Assembly (NCBI RefSeq): GCF_900114115.1
Contig: NZ_FORX01000007.1
Span: forward strand, 86,077-150,076
Source of the DNA: Desulfomicrobium apsheronum
GTDB lineage: Bacteria; Desulfobacterota; Desulfovibrionia; Desulfovibrionales; Desulfomicrobiaceae
Length of the DNA stretch: 64,000 nucleotides
Direction: 5' to 3'
Positions within the stretch are counted from its first letter, which is position 1. Every line of letters starts with the position of its first letter. Of this stretch, positions 44,420-55,030 are shown piece by piece. A program made the translations under genes and the position numbers. The notes beneath the pieces are model-generated. The model did not search any database, had not been told where the DNA came from, and saw nothing but the letters and a program-made list of their open reading frames with translations.

Positions 44420-44462
44420 CGATTTGCCGCCAAAGCGCGGCTCAACAGAGTGGAGACACCCC

Positions 44463-45701
44463 ATGGACGAACTCACCCGCCAGGATCCGCAGATAGCCAA
44501 GGCAATCCAGCTGGAGACCAACCGCCAGATTACCAAACTCGAGCTCATCGCCTCGGAGAACTTCACCTCTCTCGCGGTTCGCGCCGCCATGGGCAGCGTC
44601 ATGACCCACAAGTACGCTGAAGGCTATCCGGGCAAGCGCTACTACGGCGGATGCGAGTTCGTGGACATGGCCGAAAACCTGGCCATGGAGCGTGCCCGGC
44701 AGCTTTTCGGAGCCGAGTACGCCAACGTCCAGCCCCATTCGGGCTCCCAGGCCAACATGGGCGCCTATTTCGCCGTCATCGAACCGGGCGACACCATCCT
44801 TGGCATGAACCTGTCCCACGGCGGTCACCTGACTCACGGCAGCCCGGTCAATTTTTCGGGCCGCCTGTTCAAGACCGCCTTCTACGGCGTGGAAAAGGAA
44901 ACCGGTCAGATCAACTATGACGAAGTCGAAGCCCTGGCCAAGGAACATCAGCCCAAACTGATCATCGCCGGTGCCAGCGCCTACCCGCGCACCCTCGACT
45001 TCGCCCGCTTTCGGGCCATCGCCGACAGCGTCGGTGCCAAGCTGCTGGTCGACATGGCCCACATCGCTGGGCTGGTGGCCACGGATCTGCACCCCTCGCC
45101 CATCAAGCACGCCCACTACACCACGACGACCACGCACAAGACCCTGCGCGGCCCCCGCGGCGGCATGATTTTAAGCTCAGAGGAGTTCGGCAAGACCCTC
45201 AATTCCCAGATCTTCCCCGGCATCCAGGGCGGACCGCTCATGCACGTCATCGCGGCCAAGGCCGTGGCCTTCGCCGAGGCTCTGCGTCCCGAGTTCAAGG
45301 CATACCAGCAGCAGGTTCTCGACAACGCCGCCACCCTGGCCAAGGAACTGACCGACGCCGGATACCACCTTGTCTCCGGCGGCACGGACAACCACCTCAT
45401 GCTGGTGGACCTGACCGCTCAGGACATCACCGGCAAGGACGCCGAGATCGGCCTCGACAAGGGTGGCATCACCGTCAACAAGAACACCGTGCCCTTCGAG
45501 ACCCGCTCGCCCTTCGTCACCTCCGGGGTGCGCCTTGGCACACCGGCCCTGACCACACGTGGCATGAAAAGCGACGACATGCGCAAGGTGGCCAAATGGA
45601 TTGTCGCCATCCTCGAGAACCTGGACAACGAGTCCAGACTGACCGAGATCCGGCTTGACGTGGAGAAATTCGCGGGCCAGTTCCCGCTTTTCGCCTGGTA
45701 G
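44463..45701 (+). CDS. glyA: Serine hydroxymethyltransferase
   Basis: A 412-residue PLP enzyme interconverting serine and glycine with tetrahydrofolate. The cofactor lysine is K226 in [28 protein letters not shown] and [11 protein letters not shown] are typical. ATG 44463 follows TGGAGA; 13 in-frame codons upstream are not conserved. A hairpin separates it from the riboflavin series. Confidence 0.97.
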   Translation: MDELTRQDPQIAKAIQLETNRQITKLELIASENFTSLAVRAAMGSVMTHKYAEGYPGKRYYGGCEFVDMAENLAMERARQLFGAEYANVQPHSGSQANMGAYFAVIEPGDTILGMNLSHGGHLTHGSPVNFSGRLFKTAFYGVEKETGQINYDEVEALAKEHQPKLIIAGASAYPRTLDFARFRAIADSVGAKLLVDMAHIAGLVATDLHPSPIKHAHYTTTTTHKTLRGPRGGMILSSEEFGKTLNSQIFPGIQGGPLMHVIAAKAVAFAEALRPEFKAYQQQVLDNAATLAKELTDAGYHLVSGGTDNHLMLVDLTAQDITGKDAEIGLDKGGITVNKNTVPFETRSPFVTSGVRLGTPALTTRGMKSDDMRKVAKWIVAILENLDNESRLTEIRLDVEKFAGQFPLFAW

Positions 45702-45728
45702 ACCAAGCTTTTTTCTACCGCCTTTCTC

Positions 45729-45762
45729 CAACCACAGGGCCGATTTGCAGGCCCTGTGGTTG
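45729..45762. terminator. Hairpin between glyA and the dCMP deaminase gene
   Basis: Perfect 13-base stem CAACCACAGGGCC and its complement, loop GATTTGCA. The following ATTCGTTT is a poor U tract, so partial termination or mRNA processing is as likely as full termination. Confidence 0.6.
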
Positions 45763-45784
45763 ATTCGTTTCCAAAGAGGTGACC

Positions 45785-46246
45785 ATGGACAACCGCATCC
45801 CCTGGCCGGAATATTTCATGAGCATCGCCTACCTGGTGGCCGAACGCTCCACCTGTCTGCGGCGAAAAGTCGGGGCCCTGGCCGTCAAGGACAAACGCAT
45901 CCTGGCCACGGGCTACAACGGCGCGCCTGCCGGACTGACCCATTGCCTTGAACTCGGCTGCATGCGCGAAAAGCTCGGCATCCCTTCCGGCCAACGCCAC
46001 GAACTCTGCCGCGCCCTGCATGCCGAACAGAACGTCATCATCCAGGCCGCCATCCACGGGGTGAGCATCGAGGGCGCTGACATCTTCTGCACCACCCAGC
46101 CGTGCATCCTCTGCGCGAAAATGCTCATAAACTGCCGGGTACGCGCCATTTACTTCGCCGAAGGCTACCCCGACGAAATGTCCCGGGAGATGCTGGACGA
46201 GGCAAAAATCCCGTATTCCCGGCTGGAGAAGCCCGCCGATGCGTGA
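45785..46246 (+). CDS. Deoxycytidylate (dCMP) deaminase family protein
   Basis: A 153-residue zinc-dependent cytidine/deoxycytidylate deaminase, ComEB-type. The zinc-site motifs H79-A-E81 and P-C107-x2-C110 ([11 protein letters not shown]) are present. It probably makes dUMP for thymidylate synthesis. ATG 45785 with AGAGGT upstream is preferred over GTG 45779. It overlaps ribD by eight bases, and both proteins carry the same deaminase fold. Linkage to riboflavin genes after glyA is common in this lineage. Confidence 0.9.
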   Translation: MDNRIPWPEYFMSIAYLVAERSTCLRRKVGALAVKDKRILATGYNGAPAGLTHCLELGCMREKLGIPSGQRHELCRALHAEQNVIIQAAIHGVSIEGADIFCTTQPCILCAKMLINCRVRAIYFAEGYPDEMSREMLDEAKIPYSRLEKPADA

Positions 46247-47363
46247 CGAAAACGTGTTCATGGACCGGGCCATCCGCCTGGCCGAAAAGGGCCGTGGTCG
46301 CACGGCGCCCAACCCCTGCGTCGGGGCGGTGCTGGTGCGCGGCGGAGAGATTGTGGCCGAAGGCTGGCATACGGCTTGCGGACAGCCTCATGCCGAGGTC
46401 GAGGCTCTGCGCGACGCACGGGCCAAAGGCATTGATCCGAGCGGATGCACCCTCTACGTCACCCTTGAGCCATGCAACCATCATGGTAAGACGCCTCCCT
46501 GCACCCAGGCCATCCTGGAGGCCGGGATCGCGGAGGTGGTCATCGGGTGCATCGATCCCAACCGATCCGTGGCCGGGGGCGGGGCCGACAGCCTGAGGAA
46601 CAGGCGCGTCAAGGTGCGCACGGGCCTTCGCGAGCAGGAATGCAAAGATCTCATCGCCGATTTTCTGATCTGGCAGACCACTGCCCGCCCGTACTCCATT
46701 CTCAAGCTGGCCACGACCCTGGACGGCAAGATCGCCACCCGCGACGGCCAGGCGGCCTGGATCTCCGGAGAAGCCTCGCGCCGCGAAGTGCACCGGCTGC
46801 GAACCTGGTGCGGAGCGGTCATCGTCGGCGGCGGCACGTTCCGCGCGGACAACCCAATGCTGACCTGCCGACTGCCCGAATACGATGGCCCGCAACCCCT
46901 GGCGGTGATCGTTTCCCGCGAACTGCCGGACCCGGGAAAGGGCTCTCATCTTCTGTCCGCCCGACCCGGCCAGACCGTGTTTTGGACAACCGAGGCGCAA
47001 AGCCGCTCCGAGCGGGCCACGCAGCTTACGGAACTGGGCGTCACGGTCTGGGGACTGCCCTTCCTGAAATCCGAGCCCGAGGCCCTCGACCTTGGCGCGG
47101 GGCTGCAACTGCTGCGCAGTGACAAGGGTTGCCTGTACACCCTGACCGAGGGCGGCGGACATCTGGCCGGGTCCATGCAAAGACAGGGGCTGGTCGACGA
47201 ACTGCGCATCTTCCAGGCCATGAAGGTTCTGGGCGACGAAGAGGCCCGCTCGGCATTTGCCGGACGCAAGGCCCTTTCCATGCAGGACTGCTGGGAATTT
47301 CGGACCGTGGAGCAAGGATTTTTTGATACCGATCTCTATCTCAGGCTGCGAGCAAAGGAGTAG
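46239..47363 (+). CDS. ribD: Bifunctional riboflavin-specific deaminase/reductase
   Basis: A 374-residue enzyme catalysing two successive steps of riboflavin synthesis. The N-terminal deaminase has H51-A-E53 and [12 protein letters not shown]; the C-terminal reductase (about 150-374) has [12 protein letters not shown] and [10 protein letters not shown]. Its start overlaps the dCMP deaminase end. RibE follows after two bases. Confidence 0.95.
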   Translation: MRDENVFMDRAIRLAEKGRGRTAPNPCVGAVLVRGGEIVAEGWHTACGQPHAEVEALRDARAKGIDPSGCTLYVTLEPCNHHGKTPPCTQAILEAGIAEVVIGCIDPNRSVAGGGADSLRNRRVKVRTGLREQECKDLIADFLIWQTTARPYSILKLATTLDGKIATRDGQAAWISGEASRREVHRLRTWCGAVIVGGGTFRADNPMLTCRLPEYDGPQPLAVIVSRELPDPGKGSHLLSARPGQTVFWTTEAQSRSERATQLTELGVTVWGLPFLKSEPEALDLGAGLQLLRSDKGCLYTLTEGGGHLAGSMQRQGLVDELRIFQAMKVLGDEEARSAFAGRKALSMQDCWEFRTVEQGFFDTDLYLRLRAKE

Positions 47364-47365
47364 GA

Positions 47366-48022
47366 ATGTTCACAGGAATCATCCAGGGCCTTGGCCGGGT
47401 GGCGGGCATGGACCGAAGCGGCGGCGAAACCCGCTTCAAGATCCGTCCGGACTTTGCCCTGACCGACTACGCCCTTGGCGAATCCATCGCCGTGAACGGG
47501 GTCTGTCTGACCGTGGAAACTTTCGGAACGGGCTGGTTCACGGCCTACGCTTCCGGCGAGACCATGTCCGTGACCAACCTTGGCGCCCTTGGCATATCCT
47601 CGGCGGTCAACATCGAACGGGCCCTGGCCGTGGGCGACCGCCTTGGCGGACACATCGTCTCCGGCCATGTCGATTGCCTGGCCGAGGTGCTGTCCGTCAG
47701 GCAGGCCGGCCAGTCCCGAATCTACCGCCTGGGCTTCCCGGCACCCTACTCGGCCCAGGTCATCCCCAAGGGTTCCGTGGCCCTGGACGGGATAAGCCTG
47801 ACAGTCAACGATTGCGGTCAGGGTTTTTTGGAAGTAAACATCATCCCGGCCACGCAACGGGAGACAACCATTTCGGACTGGACGCAGGGACGGCGGATCA
47901 ACATGGAGACCGATGTCATCGGCAAGTATGTGCAGCGCATGCTTAATCCTTGGAGCGAAAGTCGCACCACGGGCACTCCATCGGCCATCACCCCTGATTT
48001 TCTGAAAGAACACGGATTCTGA
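47366..48022 (+). CDS. ribE: Riboflavin synthase, alpha chain
   Basis: A 218-residue enzyme dismutating two lumazines to riboflavin. It begins [10 protein letters not shown] and contains two internally similar lumazine-binding halves, with VNGVCLTV and [10 protein letters not shown] as the matching segments. GGAGTAGGA precedes the start. Confidence 0.95.
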   Translation: MFTGIIQGLGRVAGMDRSGGETRFKIRPDFALTDYALGESIAVNGVCLTVETFGTGWFTAYASGETMSVTNLGALGISSAVNIERALAVGDRLGGHIVSGHVDCLAEVLSVRQAGQSRIYRLGFPAPYSAQVIPKGSVALDGISLTVNDCGQGFLEVNIIPATQRETTISDWTQGRRINMETDVIGKYVQRMLNPWSESRTTGTPSAITPDFLKEHGF

Positions 48023-48062
48023 TCGTCACTCCAGTCCGACAGCCCATAAACGAGGAAAAAAG

Positions 48063-49277
48063 ATGCACAAATGCTCGGCCGAAGAGGCCATCAAAGAAAT
48101 AAAGGCCGGGAAGATGATCATCCTGGTCGACGACGAGGACCGGGAAAATGAAGGCGATCTGACCATCGCCGCCGAAATGGTCACTCCCGACGCCATCAAT
48201 TTCATGGCCAAGTACGGACGCGGCCTCATCTGCCTTGCCCTGGAGCCGGCCCTGGTCGACAAGCTGGAACTCCCCCTCATGGCGCGCCGCAACACCTCCA
48301 AATTCGGCACCAATTTCACCGTGTCCATCGAGGCCAAGCAGGGCGTGACCACGGGCATCTCCGCCCATGACCGGGCCCTGACCATCCAGACCGCCGTGGC
48401 CGACGAAACCACCCCCGAGGATCTGGCCACCCCCGGCCACATCTTCCCCCTGCGTGCCAAGCCGGGCGGAGTCCTGGTTCGCGCTGGACAGACCGAGGGC
48501 TCCGTGGACCTGGCCCGCCTTGCCGGACTCAAGGGCGCGGCCGTCATCTGCGAAATCATGAACGACGACGGCACCATGTCGCGCATGCCCGACCTCAGGA
48601 AATTCGCCGAAGAGCACGACATGAAGATCGCCACCATCGCCGATCTCATCGCCTACCGCTCCCGCAAGGACTCCCTGGTCCGCCGCGTGGCCGAGGCGCG
48701 CATGCCTACCTGCTACGGCGATTTCACCATCGTGGCCTACGAGAACGACATCGACGCCCATACGCACATCGCCCTGGTCAAGGGGGATATCTCCGAGGAC
48801 AGCCCCGTGCTGGTCCGGGTGCACAGCGAATGCCTGACCGGCGACGTTTTCGGCTCCATGCGCTGCGACTGCGGCAGCCAGCTGCAGCGGGCCATGCAGA
48901 TCGTCAATGACGAAGGCGCCGGCGTCATCCTCTACATGCGCCAGGAAGGCCGCGGCATAGGCCTTGGCAACAAGATCAAGGCCTACCACCTGCAGGACGA
49001 GGGCCGCGACACCGTGGAGGCGAATCTGGAACTGGGCTTCGCGCCCGATCTGCGCGATTACGGCCTGGGCGCGCAGATCCTGGTCGATCTTGGCGTGAAG
49101 CACATGCGGCTCATGACCAACAACCCCAAGAAGATCATCGGCCTGGAGGGCTACGGCCTGAAAGTCGTGGAGCGGGTGCCCATCGAAATTCCGGCCTGCG
49201 ACGACAACAAGTGCTATCTGCACACCAAGCATTCAAAACTCGGCCATCTGTTGCATTTTGAAGCCGAAAACAAATAA
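48063..49277 (+). CDS. ribBA: Bifunctional DHBP synthase / GTP cyclohydrolase II
   Basis: A 404-residue fusion supplying both riboflavin precursors. The N-terminal RibB domain (about 1-205) has [11 protein letters not shown] and [13 protein letters not shown]; the C-terminal RibA domain (about 206-404) has the zinc-binding [15 protein letters not shown] and [12 protein letters not shown]. Both active sites look intact. ACGAGGAAA is the ribosome-binding site. Confidence 0.96.
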   Translation: MHKCSAEEAIKEIKAGKMIILVDDEDRENEGDLTIAAEMVTPDAINFMAKYGRGLICLALEPALVDKLELPLMARRNTSKFGTNFTVSIEAKQGVTTGISAHDRALTIQTAVADETTPEDLATPGHIFPLRAKPGGVLVRAGQTEGSVDLARLAGLKGAAVICEIMNDDGTMSRMPDLRKFAEEHDMKIATIADLIAYRSRKDSLVRRVAEARMPTCYGDFTIVAYENDIDAHTHIALVKGDISEDSPVLVRVHSECLTGDVFGSMRCDCGSQLQRAMQIVNDEGAGVILYMRQEGRGIGLGNKIKAYHLQDEGRDTVEANLELGFAPDLRDYGLGAQILVDLGVKHMRLMTNNPKKIIGLEGYGLKVVERVPIEIPACDDNKCYLHTKHSKLGHLLHFEAENK

Positions 49278-49297
49278 TTTTTTTTAAGGGAGTAGAC

Positions 49298-49768
49298 ATG
49301 CTGCACATCAAGACCATCGAAGGCCAGATGCAGGCCCAGGATCAGAAGTTCACGATCATCGCCAGCCGCTTCAACGACTTCATCGTCGATCGTCTCATCG
49401 GCGGGGCCGTGGATTATCTGCTTCGTCACGGAGCCACCCGCGAGAACATCACCCTCATCCGCGTGCCTGGCGCATTCGAGATGCCTCTGGTGGCCCAGAA
49501 AGTCGCGAGGAGCGGCAAGGCCGACGCCATCGTCTGCTTGGGCGCGGTAATCCGTGGCGCCACACCCCATTTCGACTATGTCTGCAGCGAAGCCACCAAG
49601 GGCATCGCCCATGTGTCCATGGACACCGGCGTACCCATCGGCTTTGGCCTTTTGACCACGGACACCCTGGAACAGTCCATCGAACGCGCCGGCAGCAAGG
49701 GCGGAAACAAGGGTGTCGAAGCCGCGTCCGCGGTTCTGGAAACCCTGCGCGTATTGCAGCAGATCTAG
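49298..49768 (+). CDS. ribH: 6,7-dimethyl-8-ribityllumazine synthase
   Basis: A 156-residue subunit of lumazine synthase. Typical features are [43 protein letters not shown] and the late [19 protein letters not shown] precedes the ATG. NusB follows nine bases later, a conserved pairing. Confidence 0.96.
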   Translation: MLHIKTIEGQMQAQDQKFTIIASRFNDFIVDRLIGGAVDYLLRHGATRENITLIRVPGAFEMPLVAQKVARSGKADAIVCLGAVIRGATPHFDYVCSEATKGIAHVSMDTGVPIGFGLLTTDTLEQSIERAGSKGGNKGVEAASAVLETLRVLQQI

Positions 49769-49777
49769 GGGAAATCC

Positions 49778-50242
49778 GTGACTCACAACCGTCGGCATCA
49801 ACGCCGCTTCGCCTTTCAGGTCATCTATTCGCTGGTTTTCGGCCGGGAAATGTCCAAGGACTCCCTCATCAAGTCCTTTGACAATTTCTGGACCGAAGAG
49901 GAATTCGACATGGAGCGCCAGGATTCCTACGCCTGGACTCTGGTCGAGGGCGTGTTCGACAATTACGACAGCATTGACGAGATCATCACCCAGCACTCGC
50001 AGCACTGGAAATTGAACCGCATCGCCAAGGTCGAACTGACCATCCTGCGGCTCTCCCTCTTCGAGATGCTCTTCTGCCCCGACATCCCCATCAAGGTGGC
50101 CATGAACGAAGCCATCGAACTGGCCAAGGATTTCGGGGACGACAACTCCAAGACCTTCGTCAACGGAGTGCTCGACGCCGCGGCCAAGGGTGCCCAGCGC
50201 AATGAACACAAGACAATTCAGTCCGCCAACACGGAATCTTGA
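49778..50242 (+). CDS. nusB: Transcription antitermination factor NusB
   Basis: A 154-residue helical RNA-binding protein acting with NusE on rRNA antitermination. It starts with GTG at 49778 behind AGGGGAAA and has [15 protein letters not shown] and the C-terminal [31 protein letters not shown]. It lies between ribH and leuS. Confidence 0.94.
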   Translation: MTHNRRHQRRFAFQVIYSLVFGREMSKDSLIKSFDNFWTEEEFDMERQDSYAWTLVEGVFDNYDSIDEIITQHSQHWKLNRIAKVELTILRLSLFEMLFCPDIPIKVAMNEAIELAKDFGDDNSKTFVNGVLDAAAKGAQRNEHKTIQSANTES

Positions 50243-50249
50243 GGACAGC

Positions 50250-52739
50250 ATGAGGCATTACGATTTCAAGCAGATCGAGGAAAAATGGCAAAAGGCCTGG
50301 GAAGACCAGGCCTGTTTTCGAACCGACATGTCCCGGGACGGCGAAAAATACTATGTCCTGGAAATGTTTCCCTACCCCTCGGGACGCATCCACATGGGGC
50401 ATGTGCGTAACTATTCCATCGGCGACGTGGTCGCCCGTTACAAACGCATGCAGGGCTTCAACGTGTTCCACCCCATGGGCTGGGACGCCTTCGGCCTGCC
50501 TGCCGAGAACGCGGCCATCAAGAACAACACCCACCCCGCCAAGTGGACCTACGAAAACATCGCCTACATGCGCACCCAGCTCAAACGCCTGGGCTATTCC
50601 TACGACTGGGACCGGGAAATCGCGACGTGTCACCCCGGATACTACCGTTTCGAACAGGAATTCTTCCTCAAGTTCCTGGAAAAAGGACTGGTTTACCGCA
50701 AGAACGCTCCGGTCAACTGGTGTCCGAGCTGCCACACGGTACTGGCCAACGAACAGGTCGAGGAAGGCCTGTGCTGGCGCTGCGATTCCGAGGTGCAGCA
50801 AAAACAGCTTTCGCAGTGGTTTTTGCGCATCACCGACTACGCCGAGGAGCTTCTGGCTGATCTGGACAAGCTGACCGAAGGCTGGCCGGAGCGCGTGCTG
50901 ACCATGCAGCGCAACTGGATCGGCAAAAGCATCGGCGCCGAAATTTCCTTCAAGGTCCAGGACCTTGACGAAGAAATCCCCGTATTCACGACCCGCCCCG
51001 ACACGCTCTTCGGCGCGACGTTCATGAGCCTAGCTCCGGAACATCCGCTGGTGCAGAAGCTCGTCGCCGGGACCTCCCAGGAAGCCGCTGTCAGCGAATT
51101 CGTGGACCGCATCGCCAAGATGGACCGCATCGTCCGCACCGCTGACGACCTGGAAAAGGAAGGCGTCTTCACCGGACGGTACTGCATCAATCCCCTGAAC
51201 GGTCTTGAAATGCCCATCTATGTGGCCAACTTCGTGCTCATGGGCTACGGCACGGGCGCGGTCATGGCCGTCCCGGCTCACGACCAGCGCGATTTCGAAT
51301 TCGCGGCCAAATACCAGTTGCCCGTGCAGGTGGTCATAAATCCCAAGGACATAAGTCTTGATCCGAAGACCATGACCGAGGCCTATTCCGACCCCGGCAT
51401 AATGACCAATTCGGGACAGTTCGACGGCATGGGCAACGAAGAGGCCAAAAAGGCCATCGTGGACATGCTCGCGGCCCGGGATCTGGGCAAGCCCACGGTC
51501 AACTATCGCCTGCGCGACTGGAACATTTCCCGCCAGCGCTACTGGGGCGCGCCCATACCGGTCATCTATTGCGATGACTGCGGCATCGTGCCCGTGCCGG
51601 CAAGCCAGCTCCCGGTGGAGCTGCCCCTGGACGTCAAGGTCAACGCCGACGGTCGCTCCCCCCTGCCGGATTGCGAAAGTTTCGTGAACGTCGCCTGCCC
51701 GACCTGCGGCAAGCCCGCCCGTCGCGAGACGGACACCATGGACACCTTCGTGGAGTCATCCTGGTATTTCGCCCGCTACACCTCGGCCCGCAACGAGACC
51801 GAGGCCTTCGACCCGGCGGAGGTCGCATACTGGATGCCGGTTGACCAGTACATAGGCGGCATCGAACACGCCATCCTGCATCTTTTGTATTCGCGCTTTT
51901 TCGTCAAGGCTCTGCGCGACGAAGGATACCTCACCCACGACGAACCGTTCAAGAACCTGCTGACCCAGGGCATGGTTCTGCTGCATGGTTCCAAGATGTC
52001 CAAATCCAAGGGCAACGTGGTCGATCCTGACGAGATGATCGCCAAGTACGGAGCGGACACCGTTCGCCTGTTCTGCCTTTTCGCCGCGCCGCCGGAAAAG
52101 GATCTGGAATGGAACGACAAGGGCATCGAGGGTTCAAGCCGTTTTCTGAACCGCCTGTGGCGGCTGGTGGACGAACTCGATGACATCCTCTCCCCCGTCG
52201 GCACATGCGTGAGCGTGGAAGGATCGCTCGGCGAGGCCGAGGCCGAACTGCGCCGCAAGGAACACGACACCGTGCGCAGAGTGGAACGCGATATTGAAAA
52301 CAAGTTCCAGTTCAACACGGCCATTGCCGCCATGATGGAGCTGGTCAACACCCTCTACGCGACCAAGGACGACCTGCGCGGCAGCAAGCACGGCCCGCGC
52401 CTTTTGTCATCGGCCATCTCTTCCCTGCTGGTGACCCTGTCGCCCATCGCCCCGCACGTCTGCGAAGAAGTCTGGAACCGCATGGGGTACACCAGGACCC
52501 TGGCCGCCGAACCCTGGCCCATTCACGACCCCGAAGCCCTCAAGACCAACGAGGTGACCGTGGTTTTGCAGGTCAACGGCAAGCTTCGCGGCCAGATCAC
52601 GGTTGCGGCGGATGCGACCTCGGAAGAAATAGAGACTCAGGCCATGAACGATCAAAACGTCTCACGACACATCGAGGGCAAAACAATTGTCAAAACAATC
52701 GTCATTCCCGGAAAACTGGTCAACGTGGTTGTCAGGTAG
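50250..52739 (+). CDS. leuS: Leucyl-tRNA synthetase
   Basis: An 829-residue class I synthetase. The HIGH-type motif is H48-M-G-H51 in [12 protein letters not shown], the editing (CP1) domain is in the middle, and KMSKS is at 582-586. ATG 50250 is preceded by TTGAGGAC; 20 in-frame codons upstream overlap nusB and are not conserved. The order leuS-lptE-holA is the same as in E. coli. Confidence 0.97.
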   Translation: MRHYDFKQIEEKWQKAWEDQACFRTDMSRDGEKYYVLEMFPYPSGRIHMGHVRNYSIGDVVARYKRMQGFNVFHPMGWDAFGLPAENAAIKNNTHPAKWTYENIAYMRTQLKRLGYSYDWDREIATCHPGYYRFEQEFFLKFLEKGLVYRKNAPVNWCPSCHTVLANEQVEEGLCWRCDSEVQQKQLSQWFLRITDYAEELLADLDKLTEGWPERVLTMQRNWIGKSIGAEISFKVQDLDEEIPVFTTRPDTLFGATFMSLAPEHPLVQKLVAGTSQEAAVSEFVDRIAKMDRIVRTADDLEKEGVFTGRYCINPLNGLEMPIYVANFVLMGYGTGAVMAVPAHDQRDFEFAAKYQLPVQVVINPKDISLDPKTMTEAYSDPGIMTNSGQFDGMGNEEAKKAIVDMLAARDLGKPTVNYRLRDWNISRQRYWGAPIPVIYCDDCGIVPVPASQLPVELPLDVKVNADGRSPLPDCESFVNVACPTCGKPARRETDTMDTFVESSWYFARYTSARNETEAFDPAEVAYWMPVDQYIGGIEHAILHLLYSRFFVKALRDEGYLTHDEPFKNLLTQGMVLLHGSKMSKSKGNVVDPDEMIAKYGADTVRLFCLFAAPPEKDLEWNDKGIEGSSRFLNRLWRLVDELDDILSPVGTCVSVEGSLGEAEAELRRKEHDTVRRVERDIENKFQFNTAIAAMMELVNTLYATKDDLRGSKHGPRLLSSAISSLLVTLSPIAPHVCEEVWNRMGYTRTLAAEPWPIHDPEALKTNEVTVVLQVNGKLRGQITVAADATSEEIETQAMNDQNVSRHIEGKTIVKTIVIPGKLVNVVVR

Positions 52740-53265
52740 CCTTGTGTGGGCGGTGCTCTGCATCGCCCTCCTGCTGCCCGCATGCGGATATCAGCTCACT
52801 GCCCGGGCTCCGATCCAGCTGCCCCAGGACAGCACGCGCCTCTATCTGGACAAGGTCACCAACCCGACCACCGAGACATGGATCGAGCCCATGCTCAGAA
52901 GCAGCCTGCGCGACGAACTGACCCGCCGCGGCAACGTGACCTGGGTCAGCCGGGACGAGGCCGAGGCCACGGTCAACATCGACGTGCGCTCCTACAGCAC
53001 CTCCGACTCCCTGAAGGGCCGCGATGACGTGACCCTCAAGTCAGCGGCCAGCATTCAGATGGTGGTCACCTTTTTCAGCACCAAGACCAACGCCCTGATC
53101 TGGACCTCGGGTCCGATCTTAGCCTCTGAATCCTTTCGGGGCGCCAGCGAAATCCAGTCGAGCTCGGGCACCCTGCAGTCAACAAGCGCCAAGCGCGAAG
53201 CGACCCAGGAAGCCGTAGACCTCGCGGTGCGCAAAGTGGCCGACCAGCTGGGCCAGAAGTTCTGA
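52687..53265 (+). CDS. lptE: LPS-assembly lipoprotein LptE
   Basis: A 192-residue outer-membrane lipoprotein that plugs LptD during lipopolysaccharide insertion. The hydrophobic signal ends in the lipobox L-P-A-C33, followed by [12 protein letters not shown] 52687, with GAGGG nine bases upstream, gives a signal peptide with a positive charge but overlaps leuS by 53 bases. GTG 52744, just after the leuS stop, is the main alternative. Position between leuS and holA strongly supports the assignment despite weak sequence conservation of the family. Confidence 0.88.
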   Translation: MSKQSSFPENWSTWLSGSLVWAVLCIALLLPACGYQLTARAPIQLPQDSTRLYLDKVTNPTTETWIEPMLRSSLRDELTRRGNVTWVSRDEAEATVNIDVRSYSTSDSLKGRDDVTLKSAASIQMVVTFFSTKTNALIWTSGPILASESFRGASEIQSSSGTLQSTSAKREATQEAVDLAVRKVADQLGQKF

Positions 53266-53272
53266 TCCGGAC

Positions 53273-54226
53273 ATGACCAGACAGGGCTTCTCCTTTCTCG
53301 TCTGCGCGGACCCGGAACTTTTGAAGGACCGCGTGGAAGAACTCCTGGAAGGCCAGGATTTTGCCGTTCGAACTTTTTGGGGTGATGAAGAACTCCCGGA
53401 TCGCTTCTGGCAAACCCTGACCGTTCCCTCCATGATGGGCCCGCCCAACGCCGTGGTCCTGCGCCGGGCCCAGGACCAGAACGACGAATTCTGGACCCGC
53501 ATGGCAGCCCTTTTGGCCATGGCCAGGCCTTCGGTCTGGCCCATGTTCTGCATTGAGGGCGAGTGGAAATCCGGCAAATCCAACGTGCCCAAGACCGTGA
53601 GCAAGGGAAGATACTGGGCCGCCGCACAAAAAAGGGGCTGGATCTGGGAACATCCCGGCCTCTCCCGCGCTACCATCGGCCAGGAACTCGATCGCTTTGC
53701 CGCGCGCCACGGACTGACCTACGCCCATGGCGTCAAGAAAATCCTGGCGGAATCCCTGCCGCTCAGCACCATTGCCCTGCGCAACGAGCTGGAAAAAATC
53801 CTGCTCCTGGCAGGCCCGGAAAAATCAATCCTGCCCGAACACCTCACGGCCCTCGATGCCGAGGAGGCCTTTGATCTCTTCGCCTTTCTGCGCTCCCTGC
53901 AAACTCCCGCCGGCCGTCAGAAGGCCTGGGACCGTCTCCTGAACGACCCGGCCATGGCTGGCGGAGACATGGTTTTTCCGGTCTCCTCGCTCATGCTGCG
54001 CGAAGCCCGCCAGCTCTGGCAACTCCTGCACGGAGAAGACGGCAAGGTCCAACTCTACCCCAGTCTGAAAACGGAAAAGAAACGCTTGGCCCAGCGTCTG
54101 GGACCGACGCGCATCGGCCGCTTCTGGGATATCGTGCTGCAGGCCGACACGGACATCAAAACCGGAAGGTTAAAACCCGCCCAGGCCATGGAAAACCTCG
54201 TCAAGGAAGCCCAGCGCCTGTGGTGA
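53273..54226 (+). CDS. holA: DNA polymerase III delta subunit
   Basis: A 317-residue clamp-loader subunit that opens the beta sliding clamp. Sequence identity within the family is low, but it has the start FSFLVCADPELLKDRVEELL, the middle region ALRNELEKILLLAG and a helical C-terminal collar domain (about 215-317). Its place after lptE is the conserved context. It overlaps radC by seven bases. Confidence 0.9.
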   Translation: MTRQGFSFLVCADPELLKDRVEELLEGQDFAVRTFWGDEELPDRFWQTLTVPSMMGPPNAVVLRRAQDQNDEFWTRMAALLAMARPSVWPMFCIEGEWKSGKSNVPKTVSKGRYWAAAQKRGWIWEHPGLSRATIGQELDRFAARHGLTYAHGVKKILAESLPLSTIALRNELEKILLLAGPEKSILPEHLTALDAEEAFDLFAFLRSLQTPAGRQKAWDRLLNDPAMAGGDMVFPVSSLMLREARQLWQLLHGEDGKVQLYPSLKTEKKRLAQRLGPTRIGRFWDIVLQADTDIKTGRLKPAQAMENLVKEAQRLW

Positions 54227-54903
54227 AAGAGGACGCAGCCCACTATCTGGGACACCGCCAGCGGCTGCGCGAACGCCTGGACAACGATCCCCGGGCCCTG
54301 TCCGATTATGAAGTGCTGGAATTGCTTCTGACCTACGCCTTGCCCCGCAAGGACACCAAGCCCATCGCCAAAGAGATGATCTCACGTTTCGGATCGCTTG
54401 GCGACGCGTTGCTCGCCGACCCCGTCCGCATCGCCGAAATCCCCGGCCTCGGCGAAAGCGCTGCCAGATTCTGGCGGACACTGCACGAATGCCGCGCGCG
54501 CCAGGCATGCGGCGCGATAGCCCGCAGGGAAAAATTCTCATCGCCGGAACAGGTTCGGGACATGGTCTGCGCCCGCCTTGGGCACCTTACCAAGGAAGAA
54601 TTCTGGGTCATCCTCGTCGACAACCAGAACAGGCTCATCTCCTTTGAACGCGTCTTTCGGGGCACCGTGGATCAGACCGCGGCCTACCCACGCGAAATCC
54701 TCGAACTGGCCCTGCGCCACCATGCCGGCGGACTGATCCTGGTCCACAACCACCCCGGCGGAAACCCCGTCCCCTCATCGCAAGACAAGGCCCTGACCGA
54801 AACCATCGCCCGCCTGGCGGACGACCTCGGCTTGCGCCTGCTGGACCACATTGTCGTGACTTCCGAGACCTTTTCCAGCTTCCGCGCCCAAGGCCTGCTC
54901 TGA
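54220..54903 (+). CDS. radC: RadC family (UPF0758) JAB-domain protein
   Basis: A 227-residue protein with a helix-hairpin-helix-like N-terminus (PGLGESAARFWRTL) and a C-terminal JAB1/MPN domain carrying the metal motif H176-N-H178-P-G-G and a downstream SQDKALT. A DNA-repair role historically assigned to RadC is not well supported; a metallohydrolase function is likely. It starts with GTG 54220 inside the end of holA. Confidence 0.93.
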   Translation: MVKEDAAHYLGHRQRLRERLDNDPRALSDYEVLELLLTYALPRKDTKPIAKEMISRFGSLGDALLADPVRIAEIPGLGESAARFWRTLHECRARQACGAIARREKFSSPEQVRDMVCARLGHLTKEEFWVILVDNQNRLISFERVFRGTVDQTAAYPREILELALRHHAGGLILVHNHPGGNPVPSSQDKALTETIARLADDLGLRLLDHIVVTSETFSSFRAQGLL

Positions 54904-54941
54904 TTTTTTATTCCCAAATGGGAAAAAATCCATTTTTTTTC
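54902..54941 (+). terminator. Rho-independent terminator after radC
   Basis: A stem with GATTTT / AAAATC and TTCCC / GGGAA separated by a small bulge, loop AAAT, followed by eight T (54933-54940). It closes the long gene series and precedes the lon promoter. Confidence 0.68.
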
Positions 54942-54969
54942 TTGCCTGGGGCTCCAGGAGCCTTATAAT
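54942..54969 (+). promoter_or_regulatory. lon: lon promoter with central palindrome
   Basis: TTGCCT (54942-54947) and a perfect TATAAT (54964-54969) are separated by 16 bases. The spacer contains the perfect palindrome GGCTCCAGGAGCC (54950-54962), suitably placed for a repressor. No convincing heat-shock sigma-32 consensus was seen. Confidence 0.65.
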
Positions 54970-55030
54970 TGACTGAATTTGCTTTTCGCGGCTTGAAACA
55001 ACGCGAATACAACACCACGAGGAGACCTCC

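Noticed and set aside
45702..46239. FMN riboswitch in front of the riboflavin genes
   Set aside because: No set of conserved RFN-element helices is visible. The gap holds only a simple hairpin, and ribD overlaps the preceding gene.
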